Positions 31,304-42,064 of a stretch of DNA of 64,000 nt are shown in pieces (position 1 is the first letter of the stretch; every line of letters starts with the position of its first letter). Source of the DNA: Pseudomonas sp. WS 5079 (GTDB taxonomy: Bacteria > Pseudomonadota > Gammaproteobacteria > Pseudomonadales > Pseudomonadaceae); assembly GCF_012985465.1 (NCBI RefSeq), contig NZ_JAAQWN010000003.1:248001-312000 (forward strand), in the 5' to 3' direction. The position numbers were made by a program, and so were the translations under genes. Under the pieces are notes generated by a model. The model was not told where the DNA came from. It saw only the letters and a program-made list of their open reading frames with translations, and did no database searches.

Positions 31304-31924
31304 CTAGTCCGTGTCGTCCAGGTAGCGCAGAGCAAAACGCTCGGTAGCCAACCGCGCCGGCATCAACAGATGCGGCGCCACCAGCATCATCACTTGATAC
31401 ACCGCCACCCGCACCTCGGCCTCACGATCGAGGATGCGTTGGTAATCCAGGGAAAACAGCAGGGTCATGGTGATCTGCTCCACCAACTGCCCCAGTGCCT
31501 GGGTATCGCTGACCAACTGCCCTTCGGCCTTGAGCCGCGCCAGCAGCGAAGCCAGGGTGCGCTTGAGCGCGGTCAACAGGTTGCGAATGCCCTTGGCTAG
31601 CTTCGGCAAGCGCCCGGCCAGGTTCGACAGGTCCTGGAACAGGAACCGATAGTGCGCCATGCGCTCGACGATCAAGTGCAGGAACAGCCAGTAATCCTCC
31701 GGTGCCAGCTGCACATCGGCCGGCGGGTCGAGCAGCGGCGCCAACTCCCCCTGAAAACGCTCGAACAGCCCCAGTACCAGGGGCTCCTTGCCATGGAAGT
31801 GGTAATAGAGGTTACCGGGGCTGATCCCCATTTCATTGGCCACCTCCATGGTTGAAACATTTGGCTCGCCCTTATGGTTGAACAACTGCAGGGCACATTC
31901 CAGGATCCGGTCGCGGGTTTTCAT
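31304..31924 (-). CDS. phaD: PhaD, TetR-family regulator of pha genes
   Basis: 206-residue TetR-type protein. The N-terminal helix-turn-helix covers about residues 5-50, with VSTMEVANEMGISPGNLYYHFHGKEPL containing the recognition helix. The C-terminal two-thirds is helical and likely binds an effector. In P. putida the homologue activates both the phaC1 and phaI operons in response to a fatty-acid-derived intermediate. It is the last gene of phaC1-phaZ-phaC2-phaD, 27 bases after phaC2. Confidence 0.93.
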   Translation of the reverse strand: MKTRDRILECALQLFNHKGEPNVSTMEVANEMGISPGNLYYHFHGKEPLVLGLFERFQGELAPLLDPPADVQLAPEDYWLFLHLIVERMAHYRFLFQDLSNLAGRLPKLAKGIRNLLTALKRTLASLLARLKAEGQLVSDTQALGQLVEQITMTLLFSLDYQRILDREAEVRVAVYQVMMLVAPHLLMPARLATERFALRYLDDTD

Positions 31925-31951
31925 CCAGTCTTCTTAATCTGATCGTTGAGC

Positions 31952-33634
31952 TCAGCGCACTCGCACATAGGTGCCCGGCGCCGCTTCCATCGGTGGGTAG
32001 TTCTGGTTGCCCAGGGCCGTCAGGGTTTCGCGCTGCACCCCGGAGCGTTGCTGGATCCACTCAAGCCACTGCGGCCACCAACTGCCCTCGATGTGGCTGG
32101 CGTCGTAGTACCAGGCGCGGGGGTCGCTGCTCAGCTTGAGGTTCTCGACAAAATTCGCCTTGGGATTGCCCGGCGGGTTGAGGATGCTCTGGATATGCCC
32201 GCTGTTGGAGAGCACGAAGCGCTTGTCGCCGCCCAGCAGCAAGGTCGAGCGGTAGACCGCGTCCCACGGCGTGATGTGATCGTTGATTCCGGCCACGCTG
32301 AAGCTGTCTACCGTGACTTTCTGCAAGTCGATGGGCGTGCCGCAGACTTCCAGGCCACCGGGGTGGCTCAGTGGGTTGTGCTTGAAAAAATCCAGCAGAT
32401 CGCCGTGCAAGGCTGCCGGCAGGCGGGTGTTGTCGTTGTTCCAGTACAGGATGTCGAACGCCGGTGGCTCCTTGCCGAGCAGGTAGTTGTTGATCCAGTA
32501 ATTCCAGATCAGATCGTTGGGGCGCATCCAGGCGAAGACCTTGGCCATGTCGCGGCCATCCAGCACGCCCTGTTGATAGGAGCGGCGCTTGGCCGCTTCC
32601 AGGGTCTGTTCGTCGGCAAACAGCATGGCGGGGCTGTCGATCTGGCTGTCCAGCAGGCTCACCAGGTAGGTGGCACTGGCGACCCGCCGTTGTTGGCGCT
32701 TGGCTTGCAGATGGCCTTGCAGGGCGGCGATGGTCAGGCCCCCGGCGCAGGCGCCCATCAGGTTCACTTCACGGGCGCTGCTGATCGCCCGGCAGATGTT
32801 CAGGGCTTCTTCCAGGGCCGCCACGTAGGTTGACAGGCCCCACTCGCGATGGCGCACGTCCGGGTTGCGCCAACTGACCATAAACACCTGCAGGCCGTTT
32901 TTCAGGGCGTACTGCACGAAGCTGTTGGCGGGGCTCAAATCGAAAATGTAGTACTTGTTGATTTGCGGCGGCACCACCAGCAGCGGCTTGGCGTACTGTT
33001 TTTCGCTCATGGGCTTGTACTGGATCAGCTCCAGCAGTTCATTGCGAAACACCACCGAGCCAGGCGTGGTGGCCACCGTCTTGCCGACCTCGAAAGCCTG
33101 CTTGGTGACCTGGCGCGGCAGGCCGTTGTTGTGCAGCAAGTCATCGAACAGGTTGCTCATGCCACGCACCACGCTGTTGCCGCCGGAGTTGAGCAACTCC
33201 TTGATCGCCAGCGGGTTGAGCAGGGTGTTGGACGGCGACACCGCATCGTTGAGCAACGAGAAGGCAAAATGCGCCCGCGCGCGGTCGTCTTCGCTCAGGC
33301 TGCTGTCGTCGATCCACTGCCGGGTCTGTTTCTGCCAGCTCAAATAAGCTTGCAGGCTGCGCCGGTACAGGGGGTTGAGGGTCCAGGTGGGGTCGGCGAA
33401 GCGGCTGTCGTGGGGGTTGGGTTCGTGCACGGTTTCACCCAGTAGTACCCGGCCCAATTGCCCACCCAATGCCAACGCATGCCGCGCGCTGTGCAGCGGG
33501 TTGCGCAAGCCATGGGCGGCGACACTGCGCAGGGTCGACAGCAGATCCCGGCCGCGCAGCCCGGTGATCGCACTTTGTGCATTGATGAACGCGGCGGGTG
33601 TAGGCGCCGGGACGTTTACGGGTCGGTCACGCAT
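31952..33634 (-). CDS. phaC2: PhaC2, class II PHA synthase
   Basis: 560-residue polymerase joining (R)-3-hydroxyacyl-CoA units into medium-chain-length polyhydroxyalkanoate. The nucleophile Cys296 sits in the lipase-like box GACAGG. The later INDHITPWD contains the catalytic-region Asp, and SNSGHIQSILNPPGNP the catalytic His. Start ATG 33634 has AAGGAG upstream. It is clearly paralogous to PhaC1 of almost equal length. Class II synthases act without a PhaE or PhaR partner. Confidence 0.95.
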   Translation of the reverse strand: MRDRPVNVPAPTPAAFINAQSAITGLRGRDLLSTLRSVAAHGLRNPLHSARHALALGGQLGRVLLGETVHEPNPHDSRFADPTWTLNPLYRRSLQAYLSWQKQTRQWIDDSSLSEDDRARAHFAFSLLNDAVSPSNTLLNPLAIKELLNSGGNSVVRGMSNLFDDLLHNNGLPRQVTKQAFEVGKTVATTPGSVVFRNELLELIQYKPMSEKQYAKPLLVVPPQINKYYIFDLSPANSFVQYALKNGLQVFMVSWRNPDVRHREWGLSTYVAALEEALNICRAISSAREVNLMGACAGGLTIAALQGHLQAKRQQRRVASATYLVSLLDSQIDSPAMLFADEQTLEAAKRRSYQQGVLDGRDMAKVFAWMRPNDLIWNYWINNYLLGKEPPAFDILYWNNDNTRLPAALHGDLLDFFKHNPLSHPGGLEVCGTPIDLQKVTVDSFSVAGINDHITPWDAVYRSTLLLGGDKRFVLSNSGHIQSILNPPGNPKANFVENLKLSSDPRAWYYDASHIEGSWWPQWLEWIQQRSGVQRETLTALGNQNYPPMEAAPGTYVRVR

Positions 33635-33736
33635 GGGTCAACACTCCTTCGTCAATTCGCCAACAAGCACGCCAATTCAGAACCATAGTCGGTTCTGGCC
33701 AAGTTGCGCGTAGGGGTCGTCCTGACCCGATACCGC

Positions 33737-34594
33737 TCAGGTGTTGCTATAGGGCGCCGGCTGCGGATGGATCACCGCACGCAGGCGTTCCTCCTGGAGA
33801 AACTTCATGATGATCGGTGCCACGGCTTCGGCCCGGGTGATCAGGAACAGATGGCCATCGTCGATGATGTGCAGTTGGGTATTGGGAATGCGCCAGGCCA
33901 GCATGCGCATGTTGACCAGCGGGATCAGTGGGTCGTCGTCGCCGGCCAGTACCAGGGTCGGTTGCTTGATCTTGTGCAGCCAGTGAATGCTGGTCCAGCC
34001 CAGGCCCGCAAACAGTTGCCAGTAGTAGCCGAGCTTGCCGGCCGAGCGCACCTTGCTCGCGTGTTCGGCGGCCAGTTTCGAGTCGCGGCGGAACGAGCCG
34101 CCATAAATCATCGGTGCGATACGCACCACATGGGACGGTTGGATGTAGCGCCGCGGGCTGGCCATCAGCCATAGCACTTTCGGCTTGCCGGGTACCATAA
34201 AGGCGCCGGCGGCGGTGGCGGCGAGGATCAGCTTTTTGCAGCGTTCCGGGTAGTCGTAGGCAAACTGCTGCGCCAGGGCGCCGCCCCAGGAAACCCCCAC
34301 GGCATTGACCTGGCCATAGTCCAGGTAATCGAGCATGCGCGCGGTGAGTTTGGCCAGGCCGGGAAAACGATAGGGGCGGCTGGGTGTCGACGACCCGCCG
34401 ACGCCGGGTACGTCGAAGGCAATCACTTCCAGGTCCGGGTCCAGAGCCTGGACGAACGGAAACACCAGCTCAAGGTTGGCGCCGATGCCGTTGAAAATCA
34501 GCAATGGCGTCAAGTGAGACTTGCCCGGTCGTACCGCCGTGCGGATGGTCTGGCCATCCAGGTCGATGGTACGGAAGATGAACGGTTGCGGCAT
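33737..34594 (-). CDS. phaZ: PhaZ, intracellular mcl-PHA depolymerase
   Basis: 285-residue alpha/beta hydrolase that mobilises stored polymer. Ser nucleophile in GVSWGGALAQQ, Asp in LAGDDDPLIP, His in IDDGHLFLITRAEAV. ATG 34594 (MPQPFIFRT) is chosen over a TTG two codons upstream because it matches relatives and is suitably spaced from AGGG. It lies between the two synthase genes, the standard order in pseudomonads. Confidence 0.95.
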   Translation of the reverse strand: MPQPFIFRTIDLDGQTIRTAVRPGKSHLTPLLIFNGIGANLELVFPFVQALDPDLEVIAFDVPGVGGSSTPSRPYRFPGLAKLTARMLDYLDYGQVNAVGVSWGGALAQQFAYDYPERCKKLILAATAAGAFMVPGKPKVLWLMASPRRYIQPSHVVRIAPMIYGGSFRRDSKLAAEHASKVRSAGKLGYYWQLFAGLGWTSIHWLHKIKQPTLVLAGDDDPLIPLVNMRMLAWRIPNTQLHIIDDGHLFLITRAEAVAPIIMKFLQEERLRAVIHPQPAPYSNT

Positions 34595-34650
34595 GCTCAA
34601 GCCCTGTGAAGTGTTACTGCTGGAATGCGGCCCATGCGGGAGCAGGTGTG

Positions 34651-34736
34651 TGTGGGAGCGGGCTTGCCCGCGATGGCATCAACTCGGCCTGACAGATACA
34701 CCGTGTTGCCTGCATCGCGAGCAAGCCCGCTCCCAC
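34651..34736. repeat. REPIN between phaZ and phaC1
   Basis: TGTGGGAGCGGGCTTGCCCG from 34651 and an inverted GCGAGCAAGCCCGCTCCCA copy ending near 34736. It splits the pha operon between synthase 1 and the depolymerase, where it could attenuate or process the transcript. Confidence 0.88.
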
Positions 34737-34788
34737 CCTGACCGAGTTCCCACATTTGATCTCATTGCAATCACACAAAAGTGTGGCC

Positions 34789-36468
34789 TTAGCGCTCGTG
34801 AACGTATGTGCCTGGCGCAGCCTCTGCTGCTGCGTAGGTCTTGTTACCCAAAATCGTAGGGGACTTCTTGAGCTTGCCTGAACGCTCACCCACCCATCCC
34901 TGCCAGTGCAGCCACCACGAGTCGGTATGCTTGGTGGCGTTTTCCTGCCAGTCCAATGCCTTCTCGCCCATGCTCTCGCTGGTCTGGTAACGCGCCTTGG
35001 GGTTGCCGGGCGGGTTGAGGATGCTCTGGATATGCCCGCTGCTGGACAGCACGAACTCGACCTTGCCGCCAAACAACTGCGCCGACTTGTAGCAGGACTG
35101 CCACGGCGTGATGTGGTCGTTGGTGCCCGCCAGCGAGTAGATGTCGGCTGTCACCTGCTTGAGGTCAATCGGGGTGCCGCACACTTCCAGGGCATTGGCC
35201 CGCACCAGCGGGTTGTTTTTGAACAGTTCGATCAGGTCGCCGTGGAAGGCTGCCGGCAGGCGCGTGGTGTCGTTGTTCCAGAACAGGATGTCGAACACCG
35301 GCGGCTCATTGCCCAGCAGGTAGTTGTTGACCCAGTAGTTCCAGATCAGGTCATTGGGGCGCATCCAGGCAAACACCTTGGCCATGTCCCGGCCTTCCAG
35401 CACGCCGGCCTGATACGAATGGCGCTTGGCCGCTTCCAGGGTCTGTTCGTCGACGAACAGGGCCACCTGGGTGTCGAGGGTGGTGTCCAGCACGCTCACC
35501 AGCAAGGTCAGGGCGTTGACCTTCTTCTCGCCCAGCGCCGCGTAGTGGCCCAGCAGCGCGGTGCAGGTGATGCCACCCGAACAGGCGCCGAGCATGTTGA
35601 TGTCCTTGCTGCCGGTAATCGCCGTGACCACATCGACCGCCTCTTTCAGCGCTTCGATATAGGTCGACAGGCCCCATTCGCGCTGGGCCTTGGTGGGGTT
35701 GCGCCAACTGACGATGAAGGTTTGCTGGTTATTGCGCAGGCAGAAACGCGCCAGGCTCTTGTCCGGGCTCAGGTCGAACACATAAAACTTGTTGATCTGC
35801 GGCGGCACCACCAGCAGCGGGCGCTCGTACACCTGTTCGGTGATCGGCTTGTACTGGATCAGCTCCAGCACGTCATTGCGAAACACCACCGCGCCTTCGC
35901 TGGTGCCCAGGCTCTTGCCCACTTCAAAGGCGCCCATGTTCACCTGGCTCGGCATGCCGCCGTTGTGCACCAGGTCCTTGGCCAGGTGCGAGAGGCCATC
36001 GAGCAGGCTCTTGCCACCGGTTTCAAAGAAGCGTTTGACGGCGGCCGGGTTAGCGGCGCTGTTGGTCGGCGCCATGGCCTCGGTCATCAGGTTGATGACG
36101 AAGTGGCCGCGGCTGATGTCCTGCTCCGACAGGTTGCTGTCGCCGATCCAGTCGTGCAGCTCCTTGCGCCACGCCAGATAGGTTTGCAGGTAGCGTTTGT
36201 AGAGCGGGTTCTGGCTCCACGCCGGGTCGTTGAAGCGACGGTCATCGCTTTCGGGGGCAAGCTCGGACTTGCCGAACACCACATTCTTCAATTCGACGCC
36301 AAAGTGGGCGACGTGCTTGACGCTGTGCAGCGGTTGCTTGATGGCCTGGGTCAGCACCATGCGCGCAGAAGCCAGTAAATCCTTTTTCCGTAATGCGATG
36401 ATCGGGTTGAGCCCCAGGGTGTTTTCCGAGGCCTGGCGTTTCAAGTCATCGTTATTCTTGTTACTCAT
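34789..36468 (-). CDS. phaC1: PhaC1, class II PHA synthase
   Basis: 559-residue medium-chain-length PHA synthase. Catalytic Cys296 in LGACSGG, Asp in TNDHITPWQ and His in SSSGHIQSILNPPGNP. The N-terminus MSNKNNDDLKRQASENTLGLNP is typical. ATG 36468 has GGAG about eight bases upstream. First gene of the phaC1-phaZ-phaC2-phaD operon; a sigma-54-type element lies ~120 bases upstream, consistent with nitrogen- or carbon-linked control known for phaC1 in some pseudomonads. Confidence 0.96.
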   Translation of the reverse strand: MSNKNNDDLKRQASENTLGLNPIIALRKKDLLASARMVLTQAIKQPLHSVKHVAHFGVELKNVVFGKSELAPESDDRRFNDPAWSQNPLYKRYLQTYLAWRKELHDWIGDSNLSEQDISRGHFVINLMTEAMAPTNSAANPAAVKRFFETGGKSLLDGLSHLAKDLVHNGGMPSQVNMGAFEVGKSLGTSEGAVVFRNDVLELIQYKPITEQVYERPLLVVPPQINKFYVFDLSPDKSLARFCLRNNQQTFIVSWRNPTKAQREWGLSTYIEALKEAVDVVTAITGSKDINMLGACSGGITCTALLGHYAALGEKKVNALTLLVSVLDTTLDTQVALFVDEQTLEAAKRHSYQAGVLEGRDMAKVFAWMRPNDLIWNYWVNNYLLGNEPPVFDILFWNNDTTRLPAAFHGDLIELFKNNPLVRANALEVCGTPIDLKQVTADIYSLAGTNDHITPWQSCYKSAQLFGGKVEFVLSSSGHIQSILNPPGNPKARYQTSESMGEKALDWQENATKHTDSWWLHWQGWVGERSGKLKKSPTILGNKTYAAAEAAPGTYVHER

Positions 36469-36585
36469 CTACGACGCTCCATTGTCCGAAAGACGAGTAC
36501 CGGGTACCGCTGTGCTCCCAATTATCGAGGCACAACACAAGCCTGGTACTGCTGCTCGGGTGACCGTAAATACCGCATCGTCAAA

Positions 36586-36602
36586 TGCAGGGAACTTGCC
36601 AA
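36586..36602 (-). promoter_or_regulatory. Candidate sigma-54 (-24/-12) promoter of phaC1
   Basis: On the minus strand TTGGCAAGTTCCCTGCA shows the invariant GG and GC separated by ten bases (TGGCAAG-N4-CTGCA against consensus TGGCAC-N5-TTGCA). It lies about 118 bases upstream of the phaC1 ATG. Confidence 0.5.
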
Positions 36603-36718
36603 TTCCATTGGTTACCCGAGTTTAATTTTTTTCGCAAGCGGGCCAATCTTTGGCCACACGGAGGGGCATTCAAGCAGATGAAATTAGAAAATGCCCACTA
36701 ATGAGCAAGAGGCTTGAG

Positions 36719-37096
36719 TTAGAGCATCAGCTTGACGACGGACTGGCTCGGGTCGCGGGTTTTTCCGGCCGCCTTGAGCTCGGCAAGATAATCGGCCCAC
36801 AGCTCGTCCTGACGTACGGCGAGTTGGTAGAGGTAGTCCCAAGTGAACAGTCCGCTGTCATGACCGTCGTCGAAGGTCAATTTCAGTGCGTACTGCCCGG
36901 CAGGTTCGATCTTGGTCAGGCCGACATTCAGCTTGCCAAATTGCAGGATCGGTTTGCCGTGGCCCTGGACCTCGGCGGAAGGCGAGTGGACCCGCAGCAG
37001 TTCGGCGCTCAGGTGATAGACCTCGTCGGGACCGTAGGTCAGCGAGAGGGTCTTGGAGGCTTTGTGCAGGTTGATGGCGGTAGGCAGTTTGGTCAT
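36719..37096 (-). CDS. DUF971 family protein
   Basis: 125-residue protein of the DUF971 family, related to the N-terminal domain of gamma-butyrobetaine hydroxylase. Contains INLHKASKTLSLTYGPDEVYHLSAELLRVHSPSAEVQGHG and DDGHDSGLFTWDYLYQL. In other proteobacteria members have been linked to iron-sulfur cluster handling, but nothing in this sequence proves it. It lies on the same strand as hslVU and phaC1, separated from hslU by a large hairpin, and its own transcription unit is likely. Confidence 0.85.
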   Translation of the reverse strand: MTKLPTAINLHKASKTLSLTYGPDEVYHLSAELLRVHSPSAEVQGHGKPILQFGKLNVGLTKIEPAGQYALKLTFDDGHDSGLFTWDYLYQLAVRQDELWADYLAELKAAGKTRDPSQSVVKLML

Positions 37097-37141
37097 TTGG
37101 GGAACCGCTCAGAGATGATCCTGAAGGAACCGGCTTTAAAA

Positions 37142-37230
37142 TGTGGGAGCGGGCTTGCTCGCGAATGCGGTGGGTCAGTCACCGTTGCATAAACTGACCC
37201 ACCGCATTCGCGAGCAAGCCCGCTCCCCCA
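37142..37230. repeat. REPIN forming a near-perfect 38-bp stem
   Basis: Left arm 37142-37179 and right arm 37193-37230 are complementary over 38 positions with one mismatch, around a 13-base loop. The outer part is the usual TGTGGGAGCGGGCTTGCTCG REP sequence; the inner part GCGGTGGGTCAGT is also paired, unlike in most other copies here. It lies between hslU and the DUF971 gene. Confidence 0.92.
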
Positions 37231-37258
37231 TTAAAGCAGAGCGGTTCCTGCGTAAGGC

Positions 37259-38596
<1,338 letters not shown>

Positions 38597-38634
38597 AGTG
38601 GTGTGTGGTCCTCAAGCAGGAACAAGCCGACGGC

Positions 38635-39165
38635 TTATTCCGCGAGGTCCTGCTCCTCAATGGTCAGGTTGTGGTTGGTGAACACGCAGATATCGCCGGC
38701 GATACCGAGGGCGGTCTCGACGATTTCCCGGGCCGACAGGTCGGTTTTTTTCAGCAGGGCGCTGGCTGCGGCCTGGGCATAGCCACCGCCGGAACCCATG
38801 GCGATCAGGCCGTTCTCGGGCTCCACCACGTCACCGTTGCCGGTGATGATCAAGGAGGCGTCTTTGTTGGCGACGGCGAGCATGGCTTCGAGGCGGCTGA
38901 GGGAGCGATCGGTGCGCCACTCCTTGGCCAGTTCGACGGCGGCACGCACCAGATGGCCCTGGTGTTTTTCCAGTTGGCCTTCAAAGCGTTCGAATAAGGT
39001 AAAGGCGTCAGCGGTGGCACCTGCAAAACCGGCGAGGACCTGGCCGTGGTACAGGCGGCGCACTTTTTTCGCGTTGCCTTTCATCACGGTATTACCAAGG
39101 GAAACCTGGCCGTCGCCGCCCATGACGACTTTGCCGTGGCGACGAACTGAAACGATGGTGGTCAA
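38635..39165 (-). CDS. hslV: HslV, peptidase subunit of HslUV protease
   Basis: 176-residue proteasome-like N-terminal threonine peptidase. The start is TTG at 39165, giving [22 protein letters not shown]; removal of the Met exposes the catalytic Thr, which rules out the longer upstream start. GGAG lies about nine bases upstream. Conserved [11 protein letters not shown] is present toward the C-terminal half. A heat-shock promoter lies about 47 bases upstream, matching the known sigma-32 control of hslVU. Confidence 0.97.
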   Translation of the reverse strand: MTTIVSVRRHGKVVMGGDGQVSLGNTVMKGNAKKVRRLYHGQVLAGFAGATADAFTLFERFEGQLEKHQGHLVRAAVELAKEWRTDRSLSRLEAMLAVANKDASLIITGNGDVVEPENGLIAMGSGGGYAQAAASALLKKTDLSAREIVETALGIAGDICVFTNHNLTIEEQDLAE

Positions 39166-39211
39166 GGGGAGAGTCTCCACGCTGCGGGGCGAAAATGCCC
39201 TGATGGAACTC

Positions 39212-39240
39212 ATATGGGGGTGGCGGGGGAGATTTCAACC
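39212..39240 (-). promoter_or_regulatory. Sigma-32 (heat shock) promoter of hslVU
   Basis: On the minus strand GGTTGAAA (39240-39233) and CCCCATAT (39219-39212) are separated by 13 bases, matching the RpoH consensus CTTGAAA-N13-15-CCCCATNT at nearly every position. The -10 lies 46 bases before the TTG start of hslV. Confidence 0.85.
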
Positions 39241-39308
39241 GTAGGAAGGGTGCGCGGACGAGTGGTGTCTAGCGGGCTGGCACAGGCTCAAGAGCACTAT
39301 AAAACCAA

Positions 39309-39398
39309 TGTGGGAGCTGGCTTGCCTGCGATCGCGGTGCACCCGTCACTGAAAATATTGACTGATACACCGTCATCGCAGGCAAGCCAGCTCCCACA
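39309..39398. repeat. REPIN between SPOR gene and hslV
   Basis: TGTGGGAGCTGGCTTGCCTG from 39309 and inverted CAGGCAAGCCAGCTCCCACA ending at 39398. Both arms are of the AGCTGGCTTGCCTG variant. Confidence 0.9.
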
Positions 39399-39420
39399 TC
39401 TGATCCATGTTGCCTGTGGC

Positions 39421-40122
39421 TCAACGGCTCTGGCGTTGTTGTAACAACAGGTTGCTAAAGCCCGCACCCGCCAGCTGCTTCTGGGCCACGGTCAGCTGTT
39501 CACGATTGCTGAACGGTCCCACCAGCACGCGATACCAGGTCGCTTCCTTCACCGTCCCGGATTCCACCGTCACCGTCTGCCCGAGCAGGATAATCTGCGC
39601 CCGCACCCGGTCCGCATCCGCCTGCTTGGGGAACGAGCCCGCCTGCAGGAAGAACTTGGTGACCGGCGCCGCCTTGGTAGTGGCAACCGGTGGTGCCGGC
39701 GGCGGGGTAATCCCGGCCAACGCCGCCTGGGCTCGTGCGGTGTCGATCTTGGCTGCTTCCGCCGGGGTTACCGGGGTGGTCGGCACTTGCGGCGTCGGCA
39801 GGGTTTTCTCCGGCACGGCGTCTTGCGGCACGATCACTTCCGATTCCGGCAGCAGCGTATAGAAGTCGTATTTCGGCTTCACAGGCGCGGTTGGGCTCGG
39901 CGGTGTCTTGTTCGCTTCGGCGATCTTGCTGGCCTTCTGCTGCTCCTGCTTGACCCGCTTGACGTCTTCGCCCTGGCCCGGCTCCAGTTTCATCAGGAAC
40001 ACGATAAACGCACCGACCGACAGGCCGATGGCCAGCCACATCCAGCCCGGGATCGGTTGTTTGGCCGGTGCCTGGTAGCGGCTGGCGCCGCGCTTGGGTG
40101 CAGGTTTTTTCTTGGCTGCCAA
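39421..40122 (-). CDS. SPOR-domain, FtsN-like membrane protein
   Basis: 233 residues: a basic cytoplasmic start (MAAKKKPAPKRGASRYQ), one transmembrane helix (about 26-44, MWLAIGLSVGAFIVFLM), a Pro/Lys/Ala-rich periplasmic linker, and a C-terminal SPOR domain (about 157-228, KFFLQAGSFPKQADADRVRAQ and YRVLVGPFSN). SPOR domains bind denuded glycan at the septum; the architecture is that of FtsN, a late divisome activator, and the position after argS and before hslVU is also that of FtsN-like genes. Start is one base from the argS stop. Confidence 0.85.
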   Translation of the reverse strand: MAAKKKPAPKRGASRYQAPAKQPIPGWMWLAIGLSVGAFIVFLMKLEPGQGEDVKRVKQEQQKASKIAEANKTPPSPTAPVKPKYDFYTLLPESEVIVPQDAVPEKTLPTPQVPTTPVTPAEAAKIDTARAQAALAGITPPPAPPVATTKAAPVTKFFLQAGSFPKQADADRVRAQIILLGQTVTVESGTVKEATWYRVLVGPFSNREQLTVAQKQLAGAGFSNLLLQQRQSR

Positions 40123-40123
40123 C

Positions 40124-41860
40124 TTACATACGCTCCAGAGTTTCCAGGCCCAACAGTTCCAGGCCTTGCTTGAGGGTCCGTCCAGCCAGTGCGGCGAGGC
40201 GCAGGCGGCTTTGCTTTTGCGTTTCGTCGTCGGCGCTCAGGATCGGGCAGTTCTCGTAGAAGCTGGAGAACAGCCCGGCGACTTCATACAGGTAGGTGCA
40301 CAAAATGTGCGGCGTACCTTTCTCGCCCACGCTGTTGAGCACTTCGCCGAACTGCGCCAGCTTGGCGGCCAGGTCGTGCTCTTGCGGCGCTTGCAGGATG
40401 ATCTGGCCGTCGACTTCGCTGAAATCCTTGCCCAGCTTGCGGAACACGCCCGCCACACGGGTGTAGGCATACAGCAGGTACGGCGCGGTGTTGCCTTCGA
40501 AGTTGAGCATCAGCTCGAAGTTGAAGCTGTAGTCGCTGGTGCGATGCTTGGACAGGTCGGCGTATTTCACCGCGCCGATGCCCACCACCCGGGCGATATT
40601 GCGCAGCTCGGCTTCCGCCAGTTCCGGGTTCTTTTCCTTCACCAGGTTGTAGGCACGCTCCTGGGCTTCGTTCAGCAGGTCGATCAGCTTCACGGTGCCG
40701 CCGTCGCGGGTCTTGAACGGGCGGCCATCGGCGCCGTTCATGGTGCCAAAGCCCATGTGTTCCATGTGCATCGGGTGGGTGACGAAACCGGCGCGGCGCG
40801 CCACTTCGAACACTTGCTGGAAGTGCAGGGCCTGGCGCTGGTCGACGAAATACAGCGCACGGTCGGCCTTGAGCACGCCGCTGCGGTAGCGCACGGCCGC
40901 CAGGTCGGTGGTGGCGTACAGATAGCCGCCGTCGGCCTTGACGATGATCACCGGCAGCGGCTCGCCGTCGGCGGTCTTGAATTCGTCGAGGAACACACAC
41001 TGGGCGCCGTTACTCTCGACCAGCAGGCCCTTGGCCTTGAGGTCGTTGACCACATTGATCAGGTCGTCGTTGTAGGCACTTTCGCCCATCACGTCGGCCA
41101 TGGTCAGCTTGACGTTCAGCAGTTCGTAGATTTTCTGGCAGTGGGACAGGGAAATATCGCGGAAACGTGCCCACAGCTCCAGGCATTCCGGGTCGCCGGC
41201 CTGCAGCTTGACCACCAGGCCACGGGCGCGGTTGGCGAACTCTTCGGATTCGTCAAAGCGCTTCTTGGCGGCGCGGTAGAAGTTTTCCAGGTCCGACAGC
41301 TCGTTGCTGGTGATGGGGTTCTCTTGCAGGTACGCCATCAGCATGCCGAACTGGGTGCCCCAGTCGCCCACGTGGTTCTGGCGGATCACGGTGTCGCCAA
41401 GAAACTCCAGGACCCGCGCCACGCCGTCGCCAATGATGGTCGAGCGCAGGTGGCCGACGTGCATTTCCTTGGCCAGGTTGGGGGCCGACAGGTCGATGGC
41501 CACGCGCTGCAGGGGGCCGGCCTTGCGCACGCCGATCTTGGCGTCGGCCAGGGCGGCGTCCAGGCGTGAAGCCAGGGCCTGGGTGTTCTGGAAAATATTG
41601 ATAAAGCCTGGGCCGGCGATTTCGGCCTTGCTGACCTGTGGGTCGGCCGGCAGCGCGGCAATGATTTTTTCCGCGAGGTCGCGCGGTTTCATGCCCGCAG
41701 GCTTGGCCAGCATCATTGCGATGTTGCTGGCGAAGTCGCCGTGGGTCTTGTCTCGAGAGTTTTCCACCTGGATCGCCGGCGTCAGGCCTTCAGGCAACAC
41801 ACCTTCGTTGACGAGTTGGGTGAGGGCTTGTTGGATCAACTGGCGAATTGTGTCTTTCAT
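40124..41860 (-). CDS. argS: ArgS, arginyl-tRNA synthetase
   Basis: 578-residue class-I aminoacyl-tRNA synthetase. The HIGH-type motif is HVGHLRST in [17 protein letters not shown], and the N-terminal additional domain (to about 110) with [10 protein letters not shown] is present. The canonical KMSK is replaced as is usual for ArgS. ATG 41860 ([13 protein letters not shown]) is used; the longer frame upstream is not conserved. Followed at once by the SPOR gene. Confidence 0.96.
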   Translation of the reverse strand: MKDTIRQLIQQALTQLVNEGVLPEGLTPAIQVENSRDKTHGDFASNIAMMLAKPAGMKPRDLAEKIIAALPADPQVSKAEIAGPGFINIFQNTQALASRLDAALADAKIGVRKAGPLQRVAIDLSAPNLAKEMHVGHLRSTIIGDGVARVLEFLGDTVIRQNHVGDWGTQFGMLMAYLQENPITSNELSDLENFYRAAKKRFDESEEFANRARGLVVKLQAGDPECLELWARFRDISLSHCQKIYELLNVKLTMADVMGESAYNDDLINVVNDLKAKGLLVESNGAQCVFLDEFKTADGEPLPVIIVKADGGYLYATTDLAAVRYRSGVLKADRALYFVDQRQALHFQQVFEVARRAGFVTHPMHMEHMGFGTMNGADGRPFKTRDGGTVKLIDLLNEAQERAYNLVKEKNPELAEAELRNIARVVGIGAVKYADLSKHRTSDYSFNFELMLNFEGNTAPYLLYAYTRVAGVFRKLGKDFSEVDGQIILQAPQEHDLAAKLAQFGEVLNSVGEKGTPHILCTYLYEVAGLFSSFYENCPILSADDETQKQSRLRLAALAGRTLKQGLELLGLETLERM

Positions 41861-41974
41861 GGTGTTCTCTTTCGACCGCAAGCGGCGGTGCGCGATGCGC
41901 AGGTGGAAAAACTGGACATTATCCGGTGCGAGGGCGGGCTTGCCAACCTTCAAGGTCCGTTACTGGACCTGCGG

Positions 41975-42053
41975 GCCTCATCGCGGGCAAGCCCGTTCCC
42001 ACATTTTGATGTGTGAATACCGTCAAGTGTGGGAGCCGGCCTGCCTGCGATAG
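41975..42053. repeat. REPIN between argS and priA
   Basis: Left arm CATCGCGGGCAAGCCCGTTC and inverted right arm TGTGGGAGCCGGCCTGCCTG from 42028. The arms are diverged relative to each other, suggesting an older insertion. Confidence 0.85.
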
Positions 42054-42064
42054 CAATTTATATA

